64,000 nt of DNA from Aquificaceae bacterium. GTDB taxonomy: Bacteria; Aquificota; Aquificia; Aquificales; Aquificaceae. The stretch covers positions 120,499 through 184,498 of the forward strand of contig JBBFKQ010000004.1 in assembly GCA_037481935.1 (NCBI GenBank), in the 5' to 3' direction. The notes below the pieces were generated by a model. The model did no database searches. It was not told where the DNA came from and saw only the letters and a program-made list of their open reading frames with translations. Shown here piece after piece: positions 17,166 through 24,492 of this stretch; the stretch's first letter is position 1, and each line of letters begins with the position of its first letter. The position numbers were made by a program, and so were the translations under genes.

Positions 17166-18752
17166 TCACACCTCCTGACTTTTTTCTGCAACTTCTTTTG
17201 TAAGACCATGTGACAGCAAATCCCTGATGTCCTCCCAGAAAAGATAGAGGACCGGCAGACTGCCAAGAAGAGCCCAGAAGGCTGCCAGAAGAAGGGTTGA
17301 ACCAAAGGCATCCGACATGGCATAGAGGCTCTGGAGCTGGTAGAGCATTGCTTTTGCCCTTTCTTCAGCCTGATGGGAAAACTGGTATATAAAATCAGCT
17401 GCCTCCTTTATCTTCATCTGAAGCCAGTATGGGTTCTGAAGCTCTGTGCTCCTCTGAAGGTTTTCTGCGGCAAACCTCTGAAGGTCGTTGGTAGCAAGGG
17501 CTGTGCCAAAAGACCCACCCACAAATCTTATATAGTGCATAAGGCTCACTCCGAGGGTAGTCTTTTCCCCCAGTCTCTTCAGCGCCATCTGAGTCACAGG
17601 AGCAAAGAAAAAGCCCATACCTGCACCCATCGCCACAAGATAGAGCACCGCAGTGCTCCCCGGAGTAAAGTAGTTGAGCCTTGGCAGCAAAAGAAAGGCG
17701 ACTGACAGATAAAGAACTGTTGCCACATACAGGGCAAACCTTGGTGATTTTTTATCGGAGATTATGCCCGCAACTGGAGAGAGAAAGCCTATGGTAAGGG
17801 CCATGGGAAGTATGGCAAGCCCCGCCTGAAGGGTTGTGTAGCCCTTGAGCTTTTCAAAATAAAGAGGTATAAGATAGAAGACCTGATACATGGAAAAGCC
17901 CAGCACAAAGCAGTAGACCCAGAAGGCGACCACAAACTCCTTTATCCTGAAGATGGAAGGGTCTATAAGCTTATTTCTGGATGTGAGTTCTGATAGCAGA
18001 AAGAGAAGGAAAGAAAAGAGAGAAAGAAGAGAAAGATGGAGTATAAAGTCGCTGGCAAACCAGCCCTCCTTCTGTCCCCTTGAGAGCACCACAAGCAGGC
18101 TCACAGTGGCAAGGGAGATGAGAAGGTAGGAGAGAAAATTGAGCCTTAGCCTGTGGATAGGTCTGTAGTCTTTGAGAAAGAAAAGGGCAAGGGTAAAGTT
18201 GAGTATGCCTATGGGAAGGTTTATGTAGAAAATCCATCTCCAGTCTATATGTTCTGTTATCCAGCCTCCAAGGGTAGGACCAAGAGCGGGAGCAAAGCTC
18301 ACCCCGAGCCCATATATGCCCATGGCAAGACCCCTCTTCTCTGGGGCATAGGCGGAAAAAAGAAGGGCCTCCGCACTGACCACTATGAGGGATTCACCAA
18401 AACCCTGAACGGTCCTTGAAGCTATCATCCACTCAAGGGACTGAGCCTGACCGCAGAAAAAGGAGGCGGTGGTGAAGAGAAAAAGGCCCGCCAGAAACAC
18501 CCTTTTGAGTCCCACCCTGCTTTCAAGCCACTCTACCAGCAAGATGGCGGTAGCTGCGGAGGTCATGTAGGAGGTTATCACCCACTGGACGCCATAGAGG
18601 TCTGTGCTCAGAGGTGCCATCATCTTTGGAACCACTATGTCCACTATGGTGGTATCCAGGATTGCCATAAAGACCCCTATCATCAGAGAGAGGGTCAGGA
18701 CTGCACGCTCTGGGGGCGTTAGGGCTTCGTGAAAGGGCTTTTCTTCTCTCAT
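17166..18752 (-). CDS. emrB: EmrB/QacA-type MFS drug exporter (DHA2 family)
   Basis: The 528-residue protein has about 14 hydrophobic helices. DHA2 motifs are visible: the motif-D1-like LDTTIVDIVVPKM near residue 35, motif A-like LVEWLESRVGLKRVFLAG, and motif C-like GLGVSFAPALGPTLGGWI near residue 145. Such pumps work with an EmrA adaptor and a TolC channel to expel hydrophobic compounds across both membranes. Both partners are directly upstream (emrA overlaps by 4 bases, then TolC). The substrate is not predictable. Confidence 0.9.
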   Translation of the reverse strand: MREEKPFHEALTPPERAVLTLSLMIGVFMAILDTTIVDIVVPKMMAPLSTDLYGVQWVITSYMTSAATAILLVEWLESRVGLKRVFLAGLFLFTTASFFCGQAQSLEWMIASRTVQGFGESLIVVSAEALLFSAYAPEKRGLAMGIYGLGVSFAPALGPTLGGWITEHIDWRWIFYINLPIGILNFTLALFFLKDYRPIHRLRLNFLSYLLISLATVSLLVVLSRGQKEGWFASDFILHLSLLSLFSFLLFLLSELTSRNKLIDPSIFRIKEFVVAFWVYCFVLGFSMYQVFYLIPLYFEKLKGYTTLQAGLAILPMALTIGFLSPVAGIISDKKSPRFALYVATVLYLSVAFLLLPRLNYFTPGSTAVLYLVAMGAGMGFFFAPVTQMALKRLGEKTTLGVSLMHYIRFVGGSFGTALATNDLQRFAAENLQRSTELQNPYWLQMKIKEAADFIYQFSHQAEERAKAMLYQLQSLYAMSDAFGSTLLLAAFWALLGSLPVLYLFWEDIRDLLSHGLTKEVAEKSQEV

Positions 18753-19867
18753 TCTCTCCTTATCTCCACCCTTCCTCCCATGCCAACTCTGAGAAGGCTC
18801 ATGTCTCCCTTTGTTATCTTAATCTTTACGGGTATCCTTTGCACCACCTTTGTGAACTCCCCGGCGGATATATCTCTTGGCACGAGGGCGAAGGTGGCGG
18901 CGGAGGCAGGGCTTATCTCTTCCACTACCCCTTCAAACACAACACCCTTATAGGCATCAAGCCTGATGTATGCCTTTGAGCCCTGCTTTATACCTCTGAG
19001 CTTTGTTTCCTCAAGGAGAGCCTCCGCAAAGAGTGAGCTGTCATCCACAAGGCTGAAAGCTGGCTGACCTGGTCTTACCATGTCCCCCACGCTTATGAAC
19101 CTCTTTGCCACAACTCCATCCACAGGGGAGCGAAGCTCAGTCCTCTGCAGGTCAAGCTGAGCCTTCTGTATCTGTGCCCTTAAAGCCTTTATTTCCTCTT
19201 CAAGGGAGCTGACCTGTTTTTTGAGTTCCTGCACCCTAAGCCTGTCTAACTGAGCCCTTTCGAATTCTCCCTGAGCTTTTGAGTAGACCGCTCTGAGTTC
19301 TTTCAGATGGTCCTCAAGGGCTTTCTTTCTCATAAGAAGGCTTCTGTAAGAAGTGTCAGCCTGTTCAAACTTCTGCTTTGGTATCAGACCCTCTTTCAGT
19401 AGATTTTCCAGTCTGTCTCTGTCTCGCTTTGCCTGCTCAAGCTGAACATCCATCTCCTGTATCTGCTTCCTGAGGGCTTCCTCTCTGGCTTTTACTTCGC
19501 TGAGCGTGTCTTTTGAGATATCTACACCTATATTAATCTGACCCTGAGACCTATTTAGCTGAAGCTCAAGGGCTTCCTTCTGGGCAATCATGGAGGAGAG
19601 CCTGCCCTGAAGCACCTCAAGCTGCAGCCTGTAGTCTTCAGGTTCAAGCCTTGCAATAACTTCCCCCCTCTTCACTCTGTCTCCCATGTCCCTGTAGACC
19701 TCCACCACTCTTCCTCCCACTTCAAAGGCTACGTTGCTCATGTTTTCTGCCCTTATAAAAACCGCATCGGTTATGGCATATTCTATCCTGTGCTTTATCC
19801 ACCTGTAGGAAAGAAAGCCAAAGACAAGGATTAACAGGATTACTATGACTGCACCCAGCTTCTTCAT
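18749..19867 (-). CDS. emrA: EmrA/HlyD-family membrane fusion protein
   Basis: The 372-residue protein has one N-terminal transmembrane helix (residues 5-23), a lipoyl half-motif GRVVEVYRDMGDRVKRG and a long coiled-coil hairpin (about 85-215, heptad-rich in Glu, Lys, Leu and Gln). The second lipoyl half is RSPVDGVVAKRFISVGDMVRPGQ, followed by a beta-barrel. This is the periplasmic adaptor layout for MFS tripartite pumps. Four-base overlaps with the tolC gene upstream and emrB downstream show a single operon. Confidence 0.9.
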   Translation of the reverse strand: MKKLGAVIVILLILVFGFLSYRWIKHRIEYAITDAVFIRAENMSNVAFEVGGRVVEVYRDMGDRVKRGEVIARLEPEDYRLQLEVLQGRLSSMIAQKEALELQLNRSQGQINIGVDISKDTLSEVKAREEALRKQIQEMDVQLEQAKRDRDRLENLLKEGLIPKQKFEQADTSYRSLLMRKKALEDHLKELRAVYSKAQGEFERAQLDRLRVQELKKQVSSLEEEIKALRAQIQKAQLDLQRTELRSPVDGVVAKRFISVGDMVRPGQPAFSLVDDSSLFAEALLEETKLRGIKQGSKAYIRLDAYKGVVFEGVVEEISPASAATFALVPRDISAGEFTKVVQRIPVKIKITKGDMSLLRVGMGGRVEIRRE

Positions 19868-21132
19868 AACTCACCTACCTCTCTGAGCAGTTCAAAGTAG
19901 GCTTCAAGAAGCCTGTAGTAGGCTATGACTTTAGACCTTAGAGCCTGTGTCCTGCTTGCCTCCGCCTGAAGAAGGTCAGTGCCGCTTATTATCTGATTTC
20001 TGTATTGCTCCAGAGATAACCTGTAGTATTCCTCTGCAAAAGTGAGGGCCTCTTCTGCTACTTTCAGATTATCCTGTGCTGTCAGGAAGTTTTCATAGGC
20101 AGACCTTACCTTAAGGGCTATAGATTGCTGTAAGTCCCTGAGCTCTTCTCTTATGCCCTTTTCTTCCTCTACAAGGGCAAGGGCTCTGTAATAGGAGCTG
20201 AGAGACTGAAAGCTGATGCTCATGCCCGCACTGAGCACAAAGAACCCCTTTGGAGACAGGGTCGGGTTCTGGTCTGAGTAGTTGTAAACTCCCTCAAAGA
20301 AGACCCTAGGATGGAACTGAGATAACTCAATCCTTCTCTGACTTTTTGTCGCTTCGAGCCTCTGTGCGGTCAGTTTTGTGATGGGCCGTCTCTGCAATGC
20401 CCTCTGTATGAGCGATTCAGGGCTTTCCATCTCAGGCTTAATGTTTACTGGCTTTATGTCCTTCAGTCTGTCTTCTTCAATGCCTGTAAGCCTTGAGAGG
20501 TTTGCAATGGCCACACGGTAACTTCCCTCTGCCTGCCTGAGGTCCCTTTCCACCTCCGCAAGCCTGACCCTTGCCTGTAGCACGTCTGTTATGGCAACCA
20601 GGCCTTCTCTGAAAAATGCTTCCCTCTGCGTAAGGTCAGCATGCACCGCTTCCCTCTGCTTTTTGAGAACTTCCAGGAGCTCTGCAGAGGAGAGCACAGA
20701 TAGATAGGCCCTTATCACCTCCAGCTTTACATCCAGCAGAGTTTCTGCGTAATCCTCCTCTGAGATTTTCAGCCTGCTCCTTGCTATGTCTACCCTTGAG
20801 GCTCTCAGCCCTCCATCATAGAGGAACTGCCTTACGCCCGCCTGCAGGTTCTGATAGCTTCTCTTTGAACTGCTGAATTCAAAGGGCTGGAAGCCCCAAA
20901 AAGCCGGCACGCTTATAGACTGCTTTTCAGACTGAAAAGAAAACCTGTATCCAGCAAAGAATTCGGGATAATAAAGCTGTGTCTCACCCTTCAGGTTCAG
21001 GCGTGCAGACTCCACCGCATACCTTTTTACAGATAGCCTGGGATTTTTTTCTACTGCAGAGCTGAGGAGTTCTTCAAGGCTCAGGGAAAAGGAAAATCCG
21101 CAGAAAGTGAGAAGAAGTAGCATTAGCCACAT
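19864..21132 (-). CDS. TolC-family outer membrane efflux protein (EmrAB partner)
   Basis: The 422-residue protein has a signal peptide (about residues 1-16) and two repeats of the outer membrane efflux protein family: long amphipathic helices such as KLEVIRAYLSVLSSAELLEVL and RLAEVERDLRQAEGSYRVAIANLSRLTG. The second repeat has EEYYRLSLEQYRNQIISGTDLLQAE. TolC-type trimers form the tunnel for tripartite pumps. Its place directly upstream of emrA suggests it serves EmrAB. It overlaps the end of tetR by 10 bases. A second TolC gene on the other side of tetR probably serves the RND pump. Confidence 0.9.
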   Translation of the reverse strand: MWLMLLLLTFCGFSFSLSLEELLSSAVEKNPRLSVKRYAVESARLNLKGETQLYYPEFFAGYRFSFQSEKQSISVPAFWGFQPFEFSSSKRSYQNLQAGVRQFLYDGGLRASRVDIARSRLKISEEDYAETLLDVKLEVIRAYLSVLSSAELLEVLKKQREAVHADLTQREAFFREGLVAITDVLQARVRLAEVERDLRQAEGSYRVAIANLSRLTGIEEDRLKDIKPVNIKPEMESPESLIQRALQRRPITKLTAQRLEATKSQRRIELSQFHPRVFFEGVYNYSDQNPTLSPKGFFVLSAGMSISFQSLSSYYRALALVEEEKGIREELRDLQQSIALKVRSAYENFLTAQDNLKVAEEALTFAEEYYRLSLEQYRNQIISGTDLLQAEASRTQALRSKVIAYYRLLEAYFELLREVGEL

Positions 21133-21698
21133 TTCAGCCCCCTGAATATGATTTCAAGGCCCTCCTCCGCCTCCTTCAAAACATCTTCCAGAGGAGTGTG
21201 GTCAAGGAGGAGCCCCTCCATGTATATAAGCCTTATGTAGCCTGCTATGAGATTAACAAGGGTTTTTACACTTCCGCACAGAAACTCACCTCTTTCGTAG
21301 CCCTTTTTTACCATCTGAGAGAGCAATTCTCTTATCTCCTGCAGGTGCATGCTGTGCAGCTTTCTGAATTCCTCCTTACTGCACATGAGCTCAAAGAAGA
21401 ACACATAGGCTATATGCCTGTCCTCGTAGCATTCAAGGAGAAAGTCCCTTATGTGCCCCTTTATAGCCTCCTCTGCTGAAACATCCTTCTCCAGCCACCT
21501 TTTCATTATCTCCTTTGTCCTGTTAGCCATACTGTTTATGAGCTCCTCCATGAGCTGGTCCTTGCTCTTGAAGTAGAAGTAAAAGGCACCCTTTGAAAGG
21601 CCAGCATGTTTTACTATATCTTCCACTGTGGTGTGGTTATAACCCTTCTGGGAGAAAAGCTCTTTGGCAGACTGAATTATTCTCTCTCTTGCACTCAT
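21123..21698 (-). CDS. TetR-family transcriptional regulator
   Basis: The 191-residue protein has an N-terminal TetR helix-turn-helix (SAKELFSQKGYNHTTVEDIVKHAGLSKGAFYFYFKSK in family terms, residues about 9-46) and an all-helical C-terminal ligand-binding part. It sits in the middle of the efflux operon between two tolC genes, overlapping both (4 and 10 bases). The likely operators are the repeated GACCxGTCGGTCGGTT elements at 23988-24012 and 24454-24478, which lie at the promoters of this operon and of the divergent RND gene. Autoregulation with derepression by pump substrates is the expected logic; this is inference. Confidence 0.92.
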   Translation of the reverse strand: MSARERIIQSAKELFSQKGYNHTTVEDIVKHAGLSKGAFYFYFKSKDQLMEELINSMANRTKEIMKRWLEKDVSAEEAIKGHIRDFLLECYEDRHIAYVFFFELMCSKEEFRKLHSMHLQEIRELLSQMVKKGYERGEFLCGSVKTLVNLIAGYIRLIYMEGLLLDHTPLEDVLKEAEEGLEIIFRGLKCG

Positions 21699-22912
21699 TT
21701 TGTAAGCCTTTCAAGCCTGGCTACTGCAGTGTTGTATAAATAGAGCAGAAAATAGTAGTTCTGTAGAGTGTTGTTGTAATTACTTATGACATCAAGCACT
21801 TCAAGCTGTGTGGCAACGCCAAAGCGGTATCTCTCCGTGGAAAGCCTCAAGCTTTCCCTCGCAGATTCAAGAGATAGCTCTACTGCCCCTATCTGAGCCA
21901 TGAGAGAGTTTAAGTCCAGAAGAGTTTTGCTGAGCTCGGCTCTGAGCCTCTGTTCTGTATCCTTGAGATTTTCTGCCTGCTTGAGAAGGTCTATCCTTGC
22001 CTGAGCTATGCTTGACTCACGGGCAAAGCCGTCAAATATCCTGTAATTTAGCCTTGCACCCACAGTGTAACCATCCACCAGGCTATCCTTTCCCCCAATC
22101 CTTGCAGTGCTGCCCTGGTAGGTGGCAAAGAGGTCAAGGCTGGGGTAATACTGAGACCTCTGTAGATCAAGGGCTCTCTGGGCAACTTCAAGGCTTTTTC
22201 TGGCAACCTTTAGCGTGCTGTTGTTTTCAAGAAGTTTTTTGTGGTCTTCCCCATTCAGGGGCTGCATCTGTAGTTTTCCTTCCGGCTCTGGCTCTCCTTC
22301 AAACCTGAGAAAGGCTTTAAAGTCTTCAAGACTCTTTCTGTAATCTGCAGTTGCATTCTCCAGCTGTGCCCTCGCATTCTCCAGCTGAGCCTTTGCCCTC
22401 ATGAGCTCCACCTTGGGAACCACCCCTGCCTGAAACTTGCCTTCTGTCTGCCTGTAGTTCTCTTCCCAGTATCTGAGATTTTCCTCAAGGAGCTTTACAA
22501 CTTCCTTTTTGTAAAGAAGAGCATAAAAGAGCTGCTTTGTCTGAAACTCCACTTCCCTTTTGGTGTCTTCGTATATCAGGCTCTGGAGCTCTTTCTGTTC
22601 TTTTGCAAGGCTCAGACCCTCAAGGACTGCACGGTTAAATACTGTCTGGTCTACTTCAAGTATGTAGCTGTGTCTGTTTTTGGGGGTGAAGCCAAAGGCA
22701 AGGTCTCCGCCCAGCCTTGTATAGCTGTATGAGAAGCTTACCTGTGGAAGTATGCCAGCCCTGGCCTTTCTTATGTTTTCCTCCGCCTTCTGGAGGTCAA
22801 GAAGAGAGAGCCTCACTGAGGTGTTGTTCCTGACCGCAAAATCTATTGCCTGCTCAAGAGTAAGGGCGAGCGTCAACTTTATGCTTAGCAGAAAAATAAG
22901 AATAAACCTCAT
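21695..22912 (-). CDS. TolC-family outer membrane efflux protein (RND partner)
   Basis: The 405-residue protein has a signal peptide (residues 1-16, cleavage near TLA-LT) and duplicated efflux-protein repeats with long helices: EENLRYWEENYRQTEGKFQAG in the first half, RESLRLSTERYRFGVATQLEVLD in the second. It follows the membrane-fusion lipoprotein gene with a 4-base overlap, which points to the RND tripartite pump. Sequence identity with the second TolC is limited, so these are not a recent duplication. Confidence 0.9.
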   Translation of the reverse strand: MRFILIFLLSIKLTLALTLEQAIDFAVRNNTSVRLSLLDLQKAEENIRKARAGILPQVSFSYSYTRLGGDLAFGFTPKNRHSYILEVDQTVFNRAVLEGLSLAKEQKELQSLIYEDTKREVEFQTKQLFYALLYKKEVVKLLEENLRYWEENYRQTEGKFQAGVVPKVELMRAKAQLENARAQLENATADYRKSLEDFKAFLRFEGEPEPEGKLQMQPLNGEDHKKLLENNSTLKVARKSLEVAQRALDLQRSQYYPSLDLFATYQGSTARIGGKDSLVDGYTVGARLNYRIFDGFARESSIAQARIDLLKQAENLKDTEQRLRAELSKTLLDLNSLMAQIGAVELSLESARESLRLSTERYRFGVATQLEVLDVISNYNNTLQNYYFLLYLYNTAVARLERLTK

Positions 22913-23973
22913 CTTACTTCCACCTTTACACCCTGCTGGAGCACGTAGGCATTTTCAAGAGCGATTCCCTCACCATCTCTGAGGTCACCCTTTACGTAAA
23001 CTACACCCTGCCCCTGTTTTATCACCTCCACCTGCACGGGCTGTGCTATGCCATCCTGAATCCTCCAGACCACCTTTCTATTTCCCTGAACAACCACAGC
23101 CTGTTCTGGCACCGCAAAGCCCCTTTCAACGCCAAGCAGTAGCTTAGCCTCCCCATACATGCCTGGCTTGAGCTCACCTCTGGGGTTTTTGAGCCTTGCC
23201 TTTATGGTAAGAAGTCTGTTGGAATCTGCCGCTGGCGAGACAAAAAACACAATCCCCTCAAACTCTCCAAAAGGCTCCACTCTTATCCTTACCCTTGAGC
23301 CCTCACTTGCGTGAATCACATACTCCTGAGGAGTCTGAAACACAAACCTTATGGGGTCAAGGGTCACCAGCCTGAAAGTCTGGCTCTGGGGAGTTATGTA
23401 ATCACCCACGTTTACAAACTTCTGGGCTATGTATCCAGAGAAAGGTGCGGTGAGTGTGGTTCTCTGAAGGCTGAGCCTTGCGTTGGATATCTGTGCCTGA
23501 AGGCTTCTTATGAATTCTTCCTGAGCCCTGAGTTGCGTCTGCACATTTTCATACTCTTCTCTGGCTATCAGCTCCCTCTCAAAGAGAAACCTTCTTCTCT
23601 CTGCAATGGCTCTCTGGTTTTCGTAGCTTGCCCTCGCCTGAGCCAGCTGCGCCTCAAACTGTCTTAGGGTATTTTCGTAGTCTGCAGGGTCTATTTTCAA
23701 GAGTGCCTGCCCGCTCCTTACGAAATCCCCCTCTTCCACAAAAAGGTTCAGAACCCTCCCGCTGACAAGGGGTCTGAGAATCACATCCTTTTCCCCTTCA
23801 AAGTAACCCTTTGTGCTGTATTCAATGGGGACATCTTCAGACTTTACCCTGTAAAGGCTGACCACAACCTTTCTTTCCTGAGTTTGCTGGTCTTGTGGCT
23901 TCTGAGCCTGCTTCTGGCATGAGAGGACAAAAGTTAGAGAAAAAGCTGTCAACACAGAGAGGAATTTCCTCAT
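22909..23973 (-). CDS. RND efflux membrane fusion lipoprotein (AcrA/MexA type)
   Basis: The 354-residue protein has a lipoprotein signal with lipobox VLSC (C19). It has lipoyl half-motifs GRVLNLFVEEGDFVRSGQALLKI (about 75-97) and LTAPFSGYIAQKFVNVGDYIT (about 175-195) around a coiled-coil hairpin, then beta-barrel and membrane-proximal domains. It is the adaptor for the RND transporter encoded divergently at 24493. It is the first gene of the long minus-strand efflux operon. A TATAAT (23984-23989, minus) lies 10 bases before the ATG, next to the probable TetR operator. Confidence 0.92.
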   Translation of the reverse strand: MRKFLSVLTAFSLTFVLSCQKQAQKPQDQQTQERKVVVSLYRVKSEDVPIEYSTKGYFEGEKDVILRPLVSGRVLNLFVEEGDFVRSGQALLKIDPADYENTLRQFEAQLAQARASYENQRAIAERRRFLFERELIAREEYENVQTQLRAQEEFIRSLQAQISNARLSLQRTTLTAPFSGYIAQKFVNVGDYITPQSQTFRLVTLDPIRFVFQTPQEYVIHASEGSRVRIRVEPFGEFEGIVFFVSPAADSNRLLTIKARLKNPRGELKPGMYGEAKLLLGVERGFAVPEQAVVVQGNRKVVWRIQDGIAQPVQVEVIKQGQGVVYVKGDLRDGEGIALENAYVLQQGVKVEVR

Positions 23974-23983
23974 AGCACCTTAC

Positions 23984-24012
23984 ATTATAACATACTGACC
24001 GGTCGGTCGGTT
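23984..24012 (-). promoter_or_regulatory. Promoter -10 and probable TetR operator, copy 1
   Basis: TATAAT on the minus strand (23984-23989) is directly followed upstream by the 25-base element 23988-24012, reading TAACATACTGACCG then GTCGGTCGGTT on the plus strand. GACC/GGTC repeats are typical of TetR operators. The element recurs at 24454-24478 with one mismatch. It would lie between the -10 and -35 boxes of the efflux operon promoter, a position where a bound repressor blocks polymerase. No good -35 is seen at 17 bases. Confidence 0.6.
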
Positions 24013-24038
24013 GACAAACGTACGGGAAGGCATTTAAT
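24011..24038 (+). promoter_or_regulatory. Putative hicBA promoter
   Basis: A consensus TTGACA (24011-24016) is followed after 16 bases by TTTAAT (24033-24038). The -10 box ends 8 bases before the hicB ATG (24047), so the transcript would be leaderless or nearly so. The -35 box abuts operator copy 1, so the TetR protein might also affect it. Confidence 0.45.
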
Positions 24039-24046
24039 AGTAAATC

Positions 24047-24256
24047 ATGGCGTATCTTGTGGTTATTGAAAAGGATAAACATGGTTTCTACGCCTACTGT
24101 CCAGATTTGCCCGGTTGTCAGACGCAGGGAGATACCTTTGAAGAGGTTATGAAAAACATAAGAGAAGCCATTGAGCTGTATATTGAAACTCTTACAGAGG
24201 AAGACTTAATGGACCTCAAGAGTAAGGAAGTCATTACCGCCTTTGTAGAACTATAA
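24047..24256 (+). CDS. hicB: HicB-family antitoxin
   Basis: The 69-residue protein has the compact HicB fold: the strand AYLVVIEKDKHGFYAYCPDLPGC is followed by GDTFEEVMKNIREAIELYIE (family positions quoted in two blocks). HicB partially mimics an RNase H fold and neutralises the HicA mRNA-cleaving toxin. It lacks a separate DNA-binding domain, as in the short HicB class. The stop TAA shares one base with the hicA ATG (24254-24258). The pair lies between two copies of the TetR operator in the divergent efflux intergenic region. Confidence 0.88.
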   Translation: MAYLVVIEKDKHGFYAYCPDLPGCQTQGDTFEEVMKNIREAIELYIETLTEEDLMDLKSKEVITAFVEL

Positions 24257-24456
24257 TGCCAAGATTGCCGAGGCTTACGCCACAGGAAGCGTAAAGGCTG
24301 TTGCTGGAAAAGGGCTTTGAGTTGCTGAGAACAAAAGGAAGCCATCGCATCTATGGCAAGGGTAATTTGAGAATTGTAATTCCCTTTCATGCTGGCAAAA
24401 CTCTGCATCCCAAGATAGTGAAAGAAATATTTAGAGTTATTGGGGAAAGTCCCTAA
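24256..24456 (+). pseudogene. hicA: HicA toxin gene with in-frame TAA
   Basis: An ATG at 24256 opens a frame reading MPRLPRLTPQEA, then TAA at 24292-24294 (codon 13), then continues without a stop to TAA at 24454-24456. The continuation is clearly HicA: LLLEKGFELLRTKGSHRIYGKG followed by RIVIPFHAGKTLHPKIVKEI. It has the catalytic histidine in the GSHRIY motif and the family length of about 66 codons. The early stop should abolish the toxin, leaving an orphan hicB. No start codon with a Shine-Dalgarno follows the stop before the essential strand. The terminal TAA belongs to operator copy 2. Confidence 0.8.
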
Positions 24457-24483
24457 CATACTGACCAGTCGGTCGGTTATAAT
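24454..24483 (+). promoter_or_regulatory. Probable TetR operator, copy 2, with -10 box of the RND gene
   Basis: Bases 24454-24478 repeat operator copy 1 in the same orientation with one change (A for G in CTGACCAGTC). TATAAT follows at 24478-24483, 9 bases before the RND start codon. The operator fills the expected spacer region, and no clear -35 is visible. Binding of the TetR protein encoded at 21.1-21.7 kb is inferred, not shown. Confidence 0.6.
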
Positions 24484-24492
24484 ATACCTGCC

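Noticed and set aside
23988..24478. Transposon or integron insertion for the hicBA unit
   Set aside because: No transposase, terminal inverted repeats or attC-like site is present; only the operator-like direct repeat is seen.
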